64,000 nucleotides of DNA from Methanobacterium subterraneum (GTDB lineage: Archaea > Methanobacteriota > Methanobacteria > Methanobacteriales > Methanobacteriaceae): assembly GCF_002813695.1 (NCBI RefSeq), contig NZ_CP017768.1, positions 1,664,001 through 1,728,000 on the forward strand, read 5' to 3'. Below the pieces are notes generated by a model. That model worked only from the letters and a program-made list of their open reading frames with translations, made no database searches and was not told the DNA's origin. A program made the translations under genes and the position numbers. Positions 53,393 through 64,000 of the stretch are shown one piece after another (within the stretch, counting starts at the first letter, position 1; every line of letters begins with the position of its first letter).

Positions 53393-53666
53393 AAACTGTT
53401 ATGTTTTAAAAATATATGAAAATTAATTATTGTTTATATAATTCTGATCAGCATAATAAAACCTGAAATCACCTTTATTTAATAAATTTTTTTTAAAAAA
53501 TCGTAATTATTTAAGTCAGCCCAATATTTTAAGTAAATTTAAAATTAAAACTTTTGTAGGATAAATAGTTTTAGAATTAAATTAAAAGCATAAGTATTAA
53601 TGATGACACTAAACCATTTTATAATAACTGGAAGTAACTTAATAACCACTGTTTAGGGGTTTAACC

Positions 53667-54371
53667 ATGGCCATCAAAGACCGGAGGGAACGTGAAAAGG
53701 AACAAAGGCACAATGATATTCTCAAAGCCGCTGAGAAGCTATTTTTATCCAGAGGCTACGATGATGTTTCCATGAACGACATAGCCCAGGAAGTTGAATT
53801 GAGCAAAGCCACCATTTATCTTTACTTTGATAATAAAGAAGAACTATTTTTCGCCATTGTATTGCGAGGAAACCTGATACTGAACTCCATGATCCAAGAT
53901 GAAGTTAAAAAGGCGGAATCGGGAATTGACAAAGTTTCAGCATTCAGGAAGGCCTATCATGAGTTTAACAGGGATTATTCAGATTACATCCGTATTTATA
54001 AATATTTTCAGTCTGGAAGATTTGATCTAGACTGTATCATGGATTCTGACGAGATTGCAAAATCATCAAAGGATAAAATGTTTAAATCATCAAATGTCAG
54101 CGATTACCTCTATAAAATTAATAAAATGCGTGGTGAAAGATTCTCCATAATGTCAGATTCTGTCCAGATAGGTATTGATGATGGGACCATTCGTTCCGAT
54201 GTGAATCCCTCAGAAGCAGCGGTATTATTATCTTCAATCTCAAAAAACATGTCGGATATTCCCCAGGATCATGAAAAATTACTGGAACGGCAAGGCATTG
54301 ATCGTGATAAATTTGTGATGGATGTTGAGGATCTGATCCGTCATATGATAATGAATTACCAACAGGAATAG
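53667..54371 (+). CDS. TetR-family transcriptional regulator upstream of the mrt operon
   Basis: A 234-residue regulator with a standard TetR N-terminal domain: DILKAAEKLFLSRGYDDVSM (about 17-36) and IAQEVELSKATIYLYFDNKE as the recognition part. The C-terminal ligand domain is divergent. The only rightward neighbour is the mrt operon 478 bases away. A motif GTAACTTAATAACC at 53634-53647 just upstream of its start partly matches the palindrome at the mrt promoter, so control of both promoters is possible but not shown. Confidence 0.92.
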   Translation: MAIKDRREREKEQRHNDILKAAEKLFLSRGYDDVSMNDIAQEVELSKATIYLYFDNKEELFFAIVLRGNLILNSMIQDEVKKAESGIDKVSAFRKAYHEFNRDYSDYIRIYKYFQSGRFDLDCIMDSDEIAKSSKDKMFKSSNVSDYLYKINKMRGERFSIMSDSVQIGIDDGTIRSDVNPSEAAVLLSSISKNMSDIPQDHEKLLERQGIDRDKFVMDVEDLIRHMIMNYQQE

Positions 54372-54613
54372 ATTCAACTTTAAATTTAACTAAATTGATA
54401 TATTTTATTAAATTGATTTTTCAGATTTAAACCCTCTTATTTTAATATTATTAACTATTAACTGGCTATTGACTAATTTTGGGAGTATTACTGTTAAATG
54501 ATTTTAAAGGATTATTCCCCTTTTTTTAAGATTCGATTAATACTAATCTAGGAATATTTGCTTCTAAAAAATCAAACCGAAATCCTTATAAGTTCCTACT
54601 ACCGGTTACTAAA

Positions 54614-54645
<32 letters not shown>

Positions 54646-54663
54646 ATTATAACTAAAAGTAAT

Positions 54664-54717
54664 ATTATCACTATTAGTTAGATTATCACTGATAGTTAAA
54701 TTATCACCATCGGTCTG
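54664..54717 (+). repeat. Three 18-bp direct repeats in the mrt leader
   Basis: ATTATCAC begins at 54664, 54682 and 54700, an exact 18-base period. The units are ATTATCACTATTAGTTAG, ATTATCACTGATAGTTAA and ATTATCACCATCGGTCTG, so the third diverges after its first nine bases. They lie downstream of the predicted transcription start and would be transcribed. Confidence 0.65.
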
Positions 54718-54749
54718 GACATGCGAGACAAAGAATAGAGTCCAGATAC

Positions 54750-54819
<70 letters not shown>

Positions 54820-54827
54820 TATTAAAT

Positions 54828-56181
<1,354 letters not shown>

Positions 56182-56200
56182 GTATGTTCAGGTGATCAAG

Positions 56201-59141
<2,941 letters not shown>

Positions 59142-59169
59142 GTTTAATAATAAATAGCAAAAGATTTGA

Positions 59170-59207
59170 TGTGGATTAAATTAATCCACAACCATCTATT
59201 TTTTTTA
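59170..59207 (+). terminator. mrt operon terminator
   Basis: TGTGGATTAA (59170-59179) pairs perfectly with TTAATCCACA (59181-59190), followed about ten bases later by an eight-T run. It is 29 bases after the mrtA stop. Confidence 0.8.
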
Positions 59208-59442
59208 GATTTCTGAATTTATCAGCCTATTTTTTAGTTTATAATAATTTATTGATTTATGGAATTTAAAATCAATATCAAAATACACTGAAGAATCCAA
59301 ATATAGGTCTGAATCATTACTATGAATAAAATTAATCCCTAATTGTTTCCATTTTTTCATCTCATTTTATTTTTATCATGAAAAAAATAATGGATTAAAA
59401 ACTGCTAAAGAATTAAGACCCCACTGCAAAAAAGAGAATTAT
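59208..59442. other. AT-rich spacer between convergent mrt operon and nnr
   Basis: With the terminator this makes a 301-base gap. I see no gene, repeat or clear regulatory signal in the remainder; it is AT-rich with scattered T runs that may help end leftward transcription of nnr. Confidence 0.4.
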
Positions 59443-60954
<1,512 letters not shown>

Positions 60955-61032
60955 CCATGCCTAATGTTAGAAAGATTGAAAAATTGAAATTATTTTATTT
61001 GTTATAAAATTAAGTTGCCCCCTGGTGATGAT

Positions 61033-62961
<1,929 letters not shown>

Positions 62962-63078
62962 TAAAATACGATTTTTTAAAGAATTCATCATTCCATCCAT
63001 TAATGTATTTAATCAATTGGAAAAAAGATGATACAAAAAATAAGAAAAAGAGAAAAATATATTTCCCTTATATTTTAA

Positions 63079-63993
<915 letters not shown>

Positions 63994-64000
63994 GTGCTAG

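Overview
The window comes from a hydrogenotrophic methanogen of the Methanobacteriaceae, most likely a mesophilic Methanobacterium. The evidence is a four-gene mrtBDGA operon (methyl-coenzyme M reductase II), formylmethanofuran:H4MPT formyltransferase, the complete energy-converting hydrogenase B (ehb) cluster, a secreted pseudomurein-binding-repeat protein, an archaeal Rnl3-type RNA ligase and archaeal queuosine/archaeosine-type genes. Spacers are AT-rich, carry archaeal BRE/TATA boxes, and ribosome binding sites are mostly of the form (A)GGTGAT or GGAGG.

Layout. 1-5 kb: a truncated membrane protein, pheA, a PAS sensor kinase and the RNA ligase, all leftward. 4.9-10.4 kb: a leftward block of queD, queE and five consecutive CBS-domain genes (18 CBS domains), ended by a hairpin terminator. 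10.6-19.4 kb: housekeeping and small conserved archaeal genes, including homoserine dehydrogenase, a PPC/DUF296 protein divergent from a nucleotidyltransferase, and ACT, CMD and flavin-binding proteins. 19.6-25.6 kb: a Trk potassium transporter, a TetR regulator with two clear operators, redox proteins and a DUF2089/SHOCT-like group. 25.7-31.9 kb: a rightward accessory cluster (pyruvyl-transferase-like protein, a reductase-acyl ligase fusion, a small hydrolase-like protein and a GMC oxidoreductase) that I could not assign to a known pathway. 32-36.5 kb: a broken SRPBCC gene, a PepSY-like protein and a large cell-wall-binding transglutaminase-like protein. 38.1-47.6 kb: ehbA-P, leftward, with a promoter and candidate operator. 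47.9-53.4 kb: membrane and peptidase-like proteins, a SagB-like oxidoreductase next to a duplicated histidine-containing membrane module, argG and a BofA-like protein. 53.7-59.2 kb: a TetR regulator followed by the mrt operon with a long structured leader. 59.4-64 kb: nnr, a potassium channel with an unusual triple-repeat C-terminus, and ftr.

Function. Ftr (second step of CO2 reduction), Mrt (last step, methane release) and Ehb (ion-gradient-driven ferredoxin reduction for carbon fixation) are core C1 and energy genes, and Trk plus the K+ channel serve ion homeostasis. The reductase-ligase/GMC cluster is the best candidate for an undescribed pathway.

Caution. Reading frames break in queE, ehbF and the SRPBCC gene, and four of the five breaks fit one base missing from a homopolymer. 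This looks more like systematic sequence error than gene decay. One further gene (the pseudomurein-binding protein) appears to start at ATT behind a strong ribosome binding site.
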